NCBI GenBank assembly: GCA_947683625.1
Contig: CANTUR010000069.1
Coordinates: forward strand, 620,001 to 684,000
Length of the DNA: 64,000 nt
Direction of reading: 5' to 3'
DNA from: Mallotus nudiflorus
Lineage: Eukaryota; Streptophyta; Magnoliopsida; Malpighiales; Euphorbiaceae
Shown: piece after piece, positions 12,690 through 23,499 of the stretch
How the letters are laid out: each line of letters starts with the position of its first letter
Position numbering within the stretch: position 1 is the stretch's first letter
The notes under the pieces: model-generated
What the model was told of the DNA's origin: nothing
What the model saw: only the letters and a program-made list of their open reading frames with translations
Databases searched by the model: none
Program-made: the position numbers and the translations under genes

Positions 12690-12860
12690 ATTCCGACTAG
12701 AATTGTGCAATTCTGATTGGAATTACACAATTCAGATCGGAATTGGTGTAATTCCGATTGAAATTACATAATTTCGATCGGAATTACATAATTCCAATTG
12801 GAATTATGTAATTCCAACCGGAATTACATCATTCCAGTCCGAATTATAAAATTCCAATAG
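12690..12860. repeat. Palindromic AATTCCGATCGGAATT array in the LTR
   Basis: About eight imperfect ~20-bp units alternate two palindromes, AATTCCGATCGGAATT and GGAATTACATAATTCC. The outer element's LTR has only two to three units at 23040-23095. The position is upstream of the LTR TATA box, i.e. in the U3 region. Confidence 0.75.
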
Positions 12861-12947
12861 GTTTTTTTTACATTTAATTATAAAAAGACCCTTGAAAGAA
12901 TTTAAGTTTTGCAATTAGGTTCTAAAAAAACATTGCAATTTAGTCCT

Positions 12948-14304
12948 TGATGGGCGTGAAAAATGCATTTTATTAAGTAGTCTTTGTCTTGGGAAAAATT
13001 CAATTTCAGTTAAGTTTATGTTTCTTTTATTCAGTTTTTATTTAGTTGAGTACTTACTGCATGTCTTGTGTGTTTATTTATTTTTACGTATTAGTTGGTT
13101 TTTTTTTTTTTTGATTTTTATGTATTTAGGAAAGTCAAAGAACAGTAGAGGAAGGTTATATAGGAGCCGTGAGCACTTGAAGCGAGCCTAAAAAGTAATG
13201 GAGATCAATATGTTGAAATGCTGAAAAAATGATGTGCACAGCCATGTGCATTTTGCACACGGCTGTGTGACCTGGTGATTAGGAAAGTTAGAGGTGAATT
13301 TAATTGCTGACTCATGAAGGATAAGAGGGAGATTTCACACGGATGTAACCCTAGGGCTGGTAATTAGGGTATTATAAGAGGCTAGCCACCAGAAACAAGA
13401 AGGGGGAGAGGATTATTCTTTTTGCTTATCATCACTTTTTGGGAGATACAATTTTTTCTTAGAGCAGTTTTGAGAAAACAAAGATTTTTTCTTGCTTACG
13501 TTAGTTTGGAGATTGGAGAATAAAAATTGAAGAACATCAAGCTTCCTATTTAACAGGGGGTTTATTCTATTCAATTGTTGTTATTCGTTCTTAATTTTAA
13601 TTCAATGATGATGTCTATTTTCTATTATTATTCCTCTTTATTTCTTAAAATTAACATGAGTAGCTAAATTCTTAGTTAGGGTTCTTATTGCTATTCAACC
13701 ATGGGCTAATCACAATTAAACCTAAGCCATTAACCTAGATCCTTTGGTTGTTGTTGAACTTAATGTCTTCTTAGGATTGGTCACCCTTTGATTGAATATA
13801 CACAATAAAACTTGATCGAGAGATGGGTTGTATTGGATTTAAACAAAAACCTGTTAGATGCTTTCTTAGTTGAGAAACACTTAAGCAACTAATATTGATT
13901 AAGAGTTGGTGCTTAAACTGGGTTAACCGAACACTTAGTAGGCGAGAGCTTTAAATCTAAGAACGTCAATTTACTTGGTTAATCATAGGGTTGTCTTAGG
14001 AGGAAAGCCTATGATTCTAGGGAAACCCTCAAATTGGATTAAGGTTAGCTATGGTTTAGGAGTAAATTGATTTTAAATAAAGGTTGAATTGGTAATAAAA
14101 ACCCTAGCTCTCTAAAGTGATTGTTAGTTCATTATGAATTTTTGTGTTTTGTCTTAGTTTAATTTTTAGTTTAATTAAAAATACTTTTTTTCATTATTTA
14201 AACAAACAAACACAACTAGTATCACTGTAGTCAATTTGCAATCTCTGTGGGATCAATATTTAATTACTACTTGTACGAATCCGTATACTTGTGGAAACCC
14301 ATCA
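12948..14304 (+). mobile_element. Solo LTR, Athila-like
   Basis: Begins TGATGGGC and ends ACCCATCA, a 7-bp inverted terminus. The 3' portion has the CTCTGTGGGATC and CGTATACTTGTGG motifs typical of plant Athila-type LTR ends. It interrupts a sequence that is continuous in the LTR at 22813-23455 (GCAATTTAGTC followed by AAAACA(C/T)TAAATCC). The flanking 5-mers (GTCCT and AGTTT) are not a clean duplication. It contains the inverted pair CACAGCC / GGCTGTG near 13240-13268. Confidence 0.65.
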
Positions 14305-14456
14305 AGTTTTTGTTAAAAACACTAAATCCTTCCTTTAAAAGATGCATTTAAACCCTTAGAATTTTAAAGATTAAGTTTCGAAGACCTATTGATATTTTCA
14401 TCATTATAGTCCTTTGGCGCATCCATAACATATCATCACGAATTTGGGTGTCTATA

Positions 14457-14461
14457 GACTT
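14457..14461. repeat. Target site duplication GACTT, right copy
   Basis: Matches 2228-2232. The outer element's gag frame (LLGQP) resumes right after it. Confidence 0.85.
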
Positions 14462-14990
14462 ATTGGGTCAGCCTTAAGGCAAGTTTGACTACAAGGTGTT
14501 TTACAATAAACCACTTTCTTTTGACATACCCTTCAAGTCAATTATGCCTACAGGATGGGGTGATGCGTTTTATGCTGAGAAGCTAACAGACAAGGAAAAA
14601 ACATGCACAATGGAGGTACAGAAGGATGAAGTCATGGAGACAGTTAGCAAGAAGATGCAAGAATAGTTGTTATGTCAGCCACCTCAAGGACAACCACTAT
14701 GAATCCCAGCATCCCTAGCATCTATAATAGGAAATAAAATTTCTTATTGTCTTCTTTAAATAAAATTTTAGTTTCTTTAAAACTTGTTTTGTTTTAGTGA
14801 TCGATGATATAAATCCTAATCATGCTTACTTATGTATTGACATCCTAATGATACTATGCATTATGATATTGATCGCATCTGCATGTTTGACATAAATTCA
14901 ATTCAATTGGATTCATTCAGCATGGGCATAAATGCAAATTCAAAGAACATTTATATATCACATGATGTAACTTCTGAAGATAGGAAATTT
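14462..14990 (+). pseudogene. Gag tail and pol remnant of the outer element
   Basis: Continues the gag frame broken at 2232: the translation resembles 8540-8195 (-), including FDIPFKSIMPTGWG, and reaches a stop at about 14654. A further segment from about 14800 repeats the pre-RT remnant seen at 8065-7868 (-), with stops and frameshifts. No enzyme domain is present. Confidence 0.65.
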
Positions 14991-17900
14991 GAGAAAAAAT
15001 GAAAAAAGAGAAAAAACAAAGAGAGCATAAAAAAGAAAAAAGAACAGTGAGGTAAAAAAATTAGAGAGAAAAATTCAAGACTAACTGATAACAAGAGTTA
15101 TATCATATGATGTAATAAATGTTCTCATTTTTGCCTTAATGAATTATTAAAATTAAATTTGAAATTTTTGTTCAAATATCGCATATTCATCTATATTATA
15201 CTACATAAGTATTTGAATGGAAAGACAATACACAATAAAAGCTAAATAATAGCTATAAGATCACTATTTCAGTTATGTTTTCTTTCTTTGCCACCCCTTT
15301 TGTAATTTTCCTTGTAAGCCTAGCATCCCCTTATACCTTAAGAATTCAGATGGCTCAATAACTTTCATTGCAACACATACCTTATAATTTTCATCAATTA
15401 TTGCATCAGCATCAAGCCTTATATTCAACTCAAGAGTTCTTCAAAGTGCAAGTCCAGTTGATTTCATCATCAAGAATTCACTTTAGTTAGTTTGCCCATT
15501 CCTCTATATCTCTAATGCATGAGATTACAACTAATAGGGTTAGTAAGTCAAAGGATCAACAATAGTAGTGAACGAACTAGGTCTCTTGCATATGAAAATG
15601 AAAAAAGACTACTAGAATACCATGAATGAATCCAAAATGGAATTGGGGGCAAAATGTAGCTCTGGGGGCAAATTAAGTCTGCATTTAAAGAGCGACAATG
15701 GATGCTGAAGTATAAGAGCCAGTACAAGAGATCTCAGGGCAAAAAGAAGCATACAAATACATTGGGTATCATACAGTAAAAGTAGTAGCAAAAAAGAAAA
15801 GTTCAACAGTGCATCAGTTAATCACAAGCTCCAATGTAAATCCATGGACTCCACTTGCTAGCCTAGTCATCAGTCCGATGAATCGTATCAGAAGCTTAGA
15901 CATTAGAAGTACCAACAGTGAAGCATTCAATACTCAAGCCAACAGGCTATTGATGAGGCACCTCATTCTCATACTCCAAGCTATTAACATATCTCTATTC
16001 TAAACAGGAGACCTATTAGGATCATACATGTCATACATAACATGCATACACTTGCATACATTTGTTGTGAAATACTTGCTTTGCATAATAAAGTATTTGA
16101 GCCTAGGTGAGATTGTACAAATACTCTACTACTAATATTCAAAATTAGTGTTATAAAAGTGCAGAAAGGTAGTTAGAATGTGCACATGTGAAGCATCTAA
16201 AGGAAAAGGGCAGCACTAACAAGGTGAACCTAATACTTAAGGGACTTTAGACCTCAGGAGTTTGAAGGGCCCATCCAATGAGGGAATATCATCGGTAGTG
16301 ATACTTGCAAAAGCATCATTTTGGCAACCTCAAGAGGCTGGATAGGACATTCAAGCTCCTCAGATTCAATATCCATCTTTATAGTCTCATTGAGAGCATT
16401 ATCTAGAATATCTCTCCATAACAGTCAGACAAGTGTAGGGTATGGAATATGGTGATGGGAAGGTCCAATATATCAGCAGTACATTCGTTGGTCCTATAAA
16501 AGGGAAGAATGCACTCTAAACCTAAAATGAATGCACTCTAAAAAATTATTTGATTAAGAAATAAGATCTCTAACTCTTAAACCTTTTTTGTAGAAAATAT
16601 CAAGAAGAGGAATGAAGTCCTCTACTATGGCATTAATGGAATGGTAGAAATACAAATGCAACTTAAAGCCTCAACTTCAATGGTGGCGTATCATGACCTT
16701 GTTATCAGAGATGAATCTAAAAGGAAGAACGCAAAAAAAGAATAACACTGCATTTTGACAAAATTTGTTCACTTATGAATAGACCATACTAACTTATGGT
16801 ATTTTATGTAGGAAAAAAACAAAAGAGAACAAAGAAGAGGAAAGGAACTGATACATCAACAAGAATGGGAAAGGTTGCAAATGCCAATCATTCATCAAAA
16901 GTATCATTTGGCATGGCAAAAACCCATCAAGATAATAAAAGGAAGTAACAGAACTCTAGTTCCTTAGACTCTGTAATAAAGAACCATCTCAATCATAAAA
17001 TTCATAAATTAAAAGTAAATTCATCCATTTCATAAGATCATGTGTGAAAAGCCTATCTCATGACTTTTGATCATAGTGGCTTTCTTTTATTAGCCTCGTA
17101 GAATTCAGATGAGTAGTTAACAACTTTGTGTTGAGAGTTTATAAACTCTAATCAATCTAATGCTTGCTTTGCACCCAAACAAAAGGAAGAAAATGCAAAA
17201 ACAAAATCTATGGACATAAAGCATAAATTGCTTGAATTTTAAAGTATCATTTCAGTCTTTTAAATGATAAATATACATATAATCTACTATAATGCTTAGA
17301 AATGAGTATGAGTACAAAATGCCTTGACGGTATCCATGCTGAGTAATATGAGAAAGACGAGGGAATACTAAGAGGAGAATCAAAATAAGAGTAAGCATAA
17401 TTTACTCCAATGCTTAGAAATGAGTAAGAGTATTAACATAAAACCTCTGGCGATATCTATGCTGAGTAATACAAGAAAGGCAAAGAAATACTAAAAGAGG
17501 ACCATGCAAAAAAAAATTTGCTCTATTTACTCTAATGCTCTATATGAGTATGAGGATCCAAAGGACCTTTCCAACAGTATCCATACTGAGTAATATGAGA
17601 AAGGGGGGAATACTTGAATAAGGAAGGAAAGCACAAAAAAATAATTCAAAGGCTATTTTGATACTCAAAATTCAATCTTTTTATGCTCAATTTCCATGAG
17701 TTTTATTTAGCAAATTCTCCTTAAAATTAGGTATGGAAGTAAACTATTCACTTGGTAAAAGACATGCTCTCAGCATAAGATGGTTAATGATGCCTCTGGC
17801 CTCTGCAAACGCTGAATAAATGATAGTCATAAAAATAAAAAAAATAGTGAGATTTGCTTAGTGCATGCTATCTCGTGAAAAGTGATGAGTTTTCTCATAA

Positions 17901-18212
17901 ATTTTAAATGTCATAATGTACTTTTATGCATTCATCATAATTGAAACTAACTTTAACAAGTTTACAGGAATTATAAATCCAGAAGAAAGGGCACCCAACT
18001 TGTAGAGATGGTTGGCATAGCAAAATTGAAATCGGTCAGTAAAGAAATTCTAATCAGTCAACGTAGCAAAATTCAAAGTCAGTTAGCATAAAGAATTCAA
18101 AGCATTCAACTCAAACAACCAAATTTGAGAGCAATTATGGATTGCAGCATCATTAGTGAATAATGAAAGGATTGCAACTAATCGCGATTAATTAAGGATT
18201 ACAACAAAATAG
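14991..18212 (+). other. 3' noncoding region of the outer element
   Basis: Collinear with 7867-4851 (-) of the nested copy, including two GGGGGCAAA-type purine motifs (15643-15654, 15662-15674) and the three-unit 120-bp array. A single 57-bp-type hairpin unit lies at 18131-18150. No convincing gene is visible. Confidence 0.6.
17270..17640 (+). repeat. Three imperfect ~120-bp tandem repeats (outer copy)
   Basis: Three units with AATGCT...GAGTA, a variable segment and ATGCTGAGTAATA-type ends match 5335-5700 in reverse complement. Confidence 0.75.
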
Positions 18213-18835
18213 ACTATACGACCGAGTGCAGTCGGCATTGTACGATCGAGTGCAATGTATCTTCAATCAAGATTATACAACCGAGTATAATCGGCATCAT
18301 ACGATCGATTGTGGTGTTTTTTTTCAAAACAAACTATACGACCGAGTGTAGTCGACATTGTACAACTGAGTGCAATGTCTCTTCAATCAAGATTATACGA
18401 ACGAGTATAATTAGCATCATACGACCATTTGTAGTATTTCTTTTCAAAATAGACTATATGATCGAGTGTAGTCAGCATTATACAACCGAGTGCAATGTAT
18501 CCTCAAGATTATACAACCGAGTATAATTGGCATTATACGACCAAGTATGATGTTTCTTTTCAATTAGACTATACAACTTAGTGTAGTCAGCATTGTATGA
18601 CCGAGTGCAATGTATCCTTAATTAAGATTATACGACCGAGTATAATTAGCATTATACGACTGAGTGTGATGTTTTTTTTCAATTAGACTATACGACCAAG
18701 TGTAGTCAGCATTGTACAACCAAGTGCAATGTATCTTCAATCAAGATTATACGACCAAGTATAATCGGTATCATATGATCGAGTGTGATGTTTCTATTCA
18801 ATTAGACTATACAACCGAGTATAGTCAGCATTGTA
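18213..18835 (+). repeat. Hairpin array, units 1-6 (GACCGA loops)
   Basis: Unit starts at 18213, 18333, 18453, 18568, 18687 and 18806 give a period of 115-120 bp. Each unit has four hairpins in fixed order: A (ACTATAC / GTGTAGT), B (CATTGTAC / GTGCAATG), C (GATTATAC / GTATAATC), D (CATCATAC / GTGTGATG), all around GACCGA or a near variant. C and D are separated by about 2 bp, A and B by 3 bp, with AT-rich linkers between pairs. The array is cut inside hairpin B of unit 6 by a solo LTR and resumes at 22214. Confidence 0.9.
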
Positions 18836-21823
18836 TGTCACGACCCAAAATAGGGGGCCATGACCGGTACTAGGGAACAGGAATTCTTTCAAATCCAGAA
18901 CTCGTAGCAAGCCTTTAAAATAAAATAAAAGCATGCAACATATATTAAAATAAATAAAACCTTATGCAACTGAATTAAATCTCATAAATAAAATAATAAT
19001 CCAACAACTCTTTAATAATACAAGTCCATCTCATATATATAAAATCTTTTAATACAAATTCTCGGTTCAAACTTTTAAAATTTAAATCTCAAACATATAT
19101 AACACATACTGCTCACTAAAACAACTACTGCAGTGTCTAGAATACAAAATAAAACCAAGGAAGCATTTTACACAATAAAGCCGGGGTGGAAGAAATCTGG
19201 CGTGAAGGTCTGCTACTGAGGTCTGAGGACGAAGACTCTCCTGAAAAATGAATCAATGGAGGGGAGTCAAACCTCACTGAGTGAATTGTTATAATGTATA
19301 TACATGCATAACCAAATGATAAATGCAAACATTCAATAGTATATATAATAAATATATATACAGGCAAATACACACGGATGCAGTAAAAATCATTTTATAT
19401 AATACTGAAAATAATAACTGTTTATGAAGGATCAAATAGAACCCTAAATGATCATAACCTCAAATAGTGTTAGACAACACTCTAGCCATACAGGCTCGCT
19501 TATTCCAAATAAATTCACTTGTTCCATTTGGACAGTAGACTGTCCCTGAGACATTAAGTCAACCGAGCTCCAGCAGTTTGACTTTTAGTGTGATTGGCCC
19601 CAAGACACTTGGTCAACCGAGCTTCAGCAATCACACTCTCAAATCATATCTCACATCAATCAAAGTAATCCAATCAATATCCACAAATAGGTTAGTAATT
19701 TAACCTAAATTCTATCGTCGTATCGGTACGTACTTGGTCCTAGTGCCGCCCATTAGGTAGCACGTTCTATTGATATCCTTCATTTAAAAATAAACCCATA
19801 CATTCATAAAATAAATGATGCATGACATTAATTAAAATAACAATATAAACCATATATATACTAGAAATATACAAAAAATAAACCAAGTATATTTCGAGTA
19901 TATATATGTCAAACATATTCAGTTTAATTATAAAGTAAACCAAAAATAAACTAAATATATATACTTAAAAACATTTTAAGTATAATTCAATAATAAAACA
20001 TGCATTTAATTTAAAATATACCAAAAATATACTAAAATATACCTAAGCAATTATTAAATTATTATGCATATTTCATAACATTTAAACATACATTTCTAAA
20101 ACATGCAATCCTAAAATACGTATATATAAAATAACAACTCATAGTTGTGCGCTCCACGAGACGGGTCCAACGGGCCTAGTCCACTAGGCCTCAGTCTCGG
20201 TGCAACTAAAAAAATAAATGATAACACGAAATTAGAATAAATCTAATGAAATTCTAGAGACTCGATCTAAAACATCGGATACAGACAAGGAATAGGGATT
20301 TGACCGAATGTCATGTTTTACGAGAATTCTACAAAAAATTCAGCAGAACCTCCCCTATAAAACGAACATCTCTCTACTCATAAAGTAGAGTCGGTCCTGC
20401 AAAGAAAACACACTTCGAGAATATATAGCCACACAATCCCTCGGTCGGACTCCCAAACTACGTATCTACTGATCGAGGTTCACAATTCACGAGATAAACA
20501 CAAAATACATTTAAAATTCCAAAAATACTGAAAATACCCTTTATAAATCAAAATATGCAAATTAGGTATTTAAAATACTAAAAATAATTATTTTACCGAT
20601 AATTACATAAAAACCCTAATTTTAATAAAATATTGTTAAAAATCCATAATTCCCGATAAATTCACAAATATTAACTAAAATTCATTTTAAAAATCCAAAT
20701 TACACAATTAGCCCAAAAGCATATTAAAAATCAATAAAAACTCAATTATTTACAAAATTAGTATATTATATATAATTTGAAAATAATTTTTGAAAAATAG
20801 TTTTAATTAGTTAAAAATAGTAAATAATTTGTAAAAATCATTTTTATACCTCAAATAATTATTAAAACCAATTTAACTAAATCTTCAACCAATTTATTAC
20901 CAAATTACCAAAATACCCCTAATTATATATAATTCACATAATATACTATAATTATTCAAAAATTCACTAAAAATTATAAAATTTCTCAAAAATTAATTTC
21001 TTAACATATAATTCAATAAAATCAATAATTATACTCAATTAACCCATTAATTTTAACAAAATACTTATTTAACCTAAATTTCCAAAATTCACCTAAACTA
21101 AATAAATTCATAATAATTACACAAAAATTACAAATTAATTTCTAAAATTCATTTCAACCTCTATAAACACCATAAATCACAATTTCACAATTTATTTAAT
21201 TAATTTACGAAAATTAGAAAATATTAATAAAATAATAAAAAATTCACAAAAATCAAAATAAACTCCAAAAATTCTACAAAAATTAAAGAATAGATTGAGC
21301 TACTAAGAGCAACTTTTGTAAAGGAAGTAAGCTTGAATCAATAAGATCAAAGTTCAAAAAAATAAAGAAATCAAAATGGCCGAATTGGAAAATTGATCAC
21401 CAATAAAAATCTAGACTAAAACAAATGAAACCAAGCTTAGAAATGCACTCACTGGAGCTCAAGGAAGAGAATGAGACCGGCGGTGTCCAATTTGGTGGCT
21501 GGAATTGGCTTGAATGGCGTTGAGTGTAAGTTTCGGTTTCTCGGCCAAGAAACGGCCAAATCACGCCAGAAAAGGAAGTAGCAGGCGGCGGAGCAAGTTG
21601 GAAGTGGTGGTGGCACGTCGGGAGGCACACCAGCGGTGAGAAAATGGAGTTACAGCGGCGAGAGGGGAGGTAGGGGCGTCGGGTTTGTTGAGGGAGATGG
21701 GAGGGACATGAATTGTAAATTAAGCAAACTTTATATATATATATATATAATAACTTTAACTTTTAATATTTTAATATAATAATACTATATTTACAATAAT
21801 TCTACACCATAAGTTTAAAAACT

Positions 21824-21861
<38 letters not shown>

Positions 21862-22213
21862 ATGTTAATTAAATAAAAACTATATATAATATATACATAA
21901 ATAAGATTACTAAACCCTAAAAATACTAAATATATATGCATGTATATGTATATATATTAATATGATAAATAAAATCTTGCATGGAATCATGCAATTATAT
22001 AAAACAGACTAACGTAAATAAATAAATAATTATTTAGGTTTTATTTTCCCAGAAATGAAATTCTCGAAAAAATTTTACATAGGAAACTTAAAATAGTTAA
22101 AAATAACTTTAATAATTATCAAACTAATTAAATAATCAAATATATTTATCAAAATTATTAACACTGCATATCCCGATGCAGTTTAGAATTATTTAAAATC
22201 TCAGGATATTACA
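18836..22213 (-). mobile_element. 3.4-kb solo LTR with TTGTA target duplication
   Basis: On the + strand it runs from TGTCACGACCC to GGATATTACA; on the - strand it reads TGTAATATCC to GGGTCGTGACA. TTGTA lies on both sides (18831-18835 and 22214-22218). It is collinear in the same family with 50044-53231 and with 58006-61271. There is no internal region or second LTR, so this is a solo LTR from intra-element recombination. The length and termini suggest a Ty3/gypsy chromovirus of the Tekay/Del type, but that assignment is inference. Confidence 0.85.
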
Positions 22214-22695
22214 TTGTACAACCGAGTGTAATGTATCCTCAATCAAGATCATACGACCGAGTATAATCAGCATCATATCACCAAGTGTGATGTTTCTTTT
22301 CAAAATAGACTATACGACCAAGTGTAGTCGACATTGTATGACCGAGTGTAATGTATCTTCAATTAAGATTATACGACCGAGCATAATCAACATCATATGA
22401 CCAAGTGTGATGTTTCTTTTCAAAATAGACTATATGACTAAGTATAGTCAACATTGTACAACCGAGAACAACGTATTTTCAACTAAGATTGTACGATCGA
22501 GTATAATTGGCATCATACAATCGAGTGTGATGTTCCTTTTCAATTCAGAATATATGTCTGAGTGTAGTTAACATTGTATGATCGAGTGCAATGAGTTTTT
22601 TTCACCCAAGACTATACGATCGAGTATAGTCAATATTATACGACAGAGTATGATATGCCATGTCAAATCAATGTTGTACGTCTGAGTATAGCAAA
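22214..22695 (+). repeat. Hairpin array, units 6-9 (GACCGA loops)
   Basis: Continuation of the 18213 array after the solo LTR. Unit starts (hairpin A) fall at 22309, 22429 and 22549. The last hairpins are more diverged but keep pairing arms, for example GACTATAC / GTATAGTC near 22611. Confidence 0.88.
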
Positions 22696-22800
22696 TTTAT
22701 AAGCAAAAGCTTCATGAAGTACAGGTAAGTATTCTAACTTTCAATTAAAAAAATTGGGTGCTAGTTTACTTTGTCGTAATTTTTCAAGCAAACAGCGATA

Positions 22801-22811
22801 AAGGGGGGCAA
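22801..22811 (+). other. Polypurine tract of the outer element
   Basis: AAGGGGGGCAA stands two bases before the LTR start TATAGACACCC (22813). This is the expected place for plus-strand priming. Confidence 0.75.
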
Positions 22812-23263
22812 CTATAGACACCCAATTTCAGGATGATGAGTTATGGATGCACTAGAAGACTCCAATGATGAAAATGTCATGAATAGGTCTTTAATATTTG
22901 AACTTTGAAACTTCAAGGATCTAATTGCATTTTTTCAAAGAAAGGATTTAATGTTTTTGTAGACTAAATTGCAATGCTTTTTAGGGATTTAATTGCAAAA
23001 ATTAAATTCTTTCAAGGACCTTTCTGTAAATAAAAGTTAAAAAAAGGTGATTGGAATTATGCTAATTCCGATCGGAATTACACAATTTCGGTCGGAATTA
23101 GACTCCTTCATAAATTCTTGAATTTTCAGGATAAATCTCGAATTTTCTAGATAAATTAAGTCCTAACTAGTCTAAAATTCTTCTAAAATTATTTTGATAA
23201 TATTTTTAAGGAAATAGAAGTGTTTTAGGAATCAATTTATAACTAGGGTTTCAAGATGTATCC

Positions 23264-23272
23264 TTATATATA
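23264..23272 (+). promoter_or_regulatory. LTR TATA box
   Basis: TTATATATA is followed within 25 bp by a purine-only tract, the same layout as in both LTRs of the nested element. Confidence 0.5.
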
Positions 23273-23286
23273 GGAGGGCTTTGGCT

Positions 23287-23437
23287 CTGAAAAAAGGGGG
23301 GAGGAAAAGAGGCAAAGAAAAAATAAAAAGAGAAACGAAGGGAGAAGAGAAGAAAAAGGCATAGGAAATAAAAAAAAAAAGGAGTGAAGAAAGAAAAAAG
23401 AGAGGAAAAAACGAGAGAAAAGAAAAAGAAAAAAATC
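23287..23437 (+). repeat. Purine-rich tract
   Basis: About 150 bp are almost entirely A and G on the + strand. Comparable tracts sit downstream of the TATA motifs of the nested LTRs (on the - strand) and in the LTR at 49495-49640, so it is probably the LTR leader. Confidence 0.6.
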
Positions 23438-23499
23438 TTATTCTCCATAAAATTTCTTTTGCTTAATATGTTTAGTATGCTATATTTTGATATTTTGAG

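Larger units (their letters stand above)
2233..14456 (-). mobile_element. Nested gag-only Tat/Ogre-like LTR retrotransposon
   Basis: Read on the - strand: 5' LTR (14456-10868), tRNA-Arg PBS (10866-10849), leader (10848-10154), gag and a short protease-flanking remnant (10153-8195), a short pre-RT remnant (about 8065-7868), long 3' noncoding region with tandem arrays, and a truncated 3' LTR (3929-2233). It is flanked by GACTT on both sides and lies inside a sister copy of the same family. LTR termini read TATAGACACCC at the start and GTCTACA at the end, so the usual TG is mutated to TA. The protease active site, RT and integrase are absent at the same places as in the outer copy, so the deletion is a family trait rather than damage to one copy. 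Confidence 0.82.
10868..14456 (-). repeat. 5' LTR of the nested element, split by a solo LTR
   Basis: On the - strand it starts TATAGACACCC at 14456 and ends GTCTACT at 10868. Without the inserted solo LTR (12948-14304) it is about 2.2 kb. Its first ~540 bp contain a palindrome-rich array (12690-12860). A TATA motif at 12498-12505 is followed by a purine-rich leader. It pairs with the truncated 3' LTR at 2233-3929. Confidence 0.82.
1..23455 (+). mobile_element. Outer gag-only Tat/Ogre-like LTR retrotransposon, left end outside window
   Basis: Seen: leader (1-604), gag-like region (605-2232), continuation of the same coding and 3' noncoding region at 14462-22800, a polypurine tract at 22801-22811 and the start of an LTR at 22813. 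The stretch 2233-14456 is a separate sister element inserted in the opposite orientation, and 18836-22213 is an inserted solo LTR. Position 1 aligns with about 10757 of the sister copy, so the primer-binding site should lie roughly 100 bp left of the window. No reverse transcriptase, RNase H or integrase sequence is present in either copy. Inference: a non-autonomous, gag-bearing member of the Tat/Ogre lineage of Ty3/gypsy (comparable to TR-GAG elements) that relies on enzymes supplied in trans. Confidence 0.75.
22813..23455 (+). repeat. Truncated 3' LTR of the outer element
   Basis: Begins TATAGACACCCAATTTC, as the nested 5' LTR does on the - strand, and has the same GCAATTTAGTC-type region, two to three palindrome units (23040-23095) and a TATA motif (23264-23272). 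After a purine-rich leader, homology to the family ends near 23455 and another LTR fragment follows. Confidence 0.75.

Noticed and set aside
12943..14309. Target duplication of the Athila-like solo LTR
   Set aside because: Flanking bases GTCCT and AGTTT match poorly. The insertion itself is supported by the uninterrupted homologous LTR, but a TSD is not claimed.
18213..22695. CRISPR-like array (regular short repeat with spacers)
   Set aside because: The apparent spacers are stem arms and linkers that recur every 120 bp, and the context is a plant retrotransposon.
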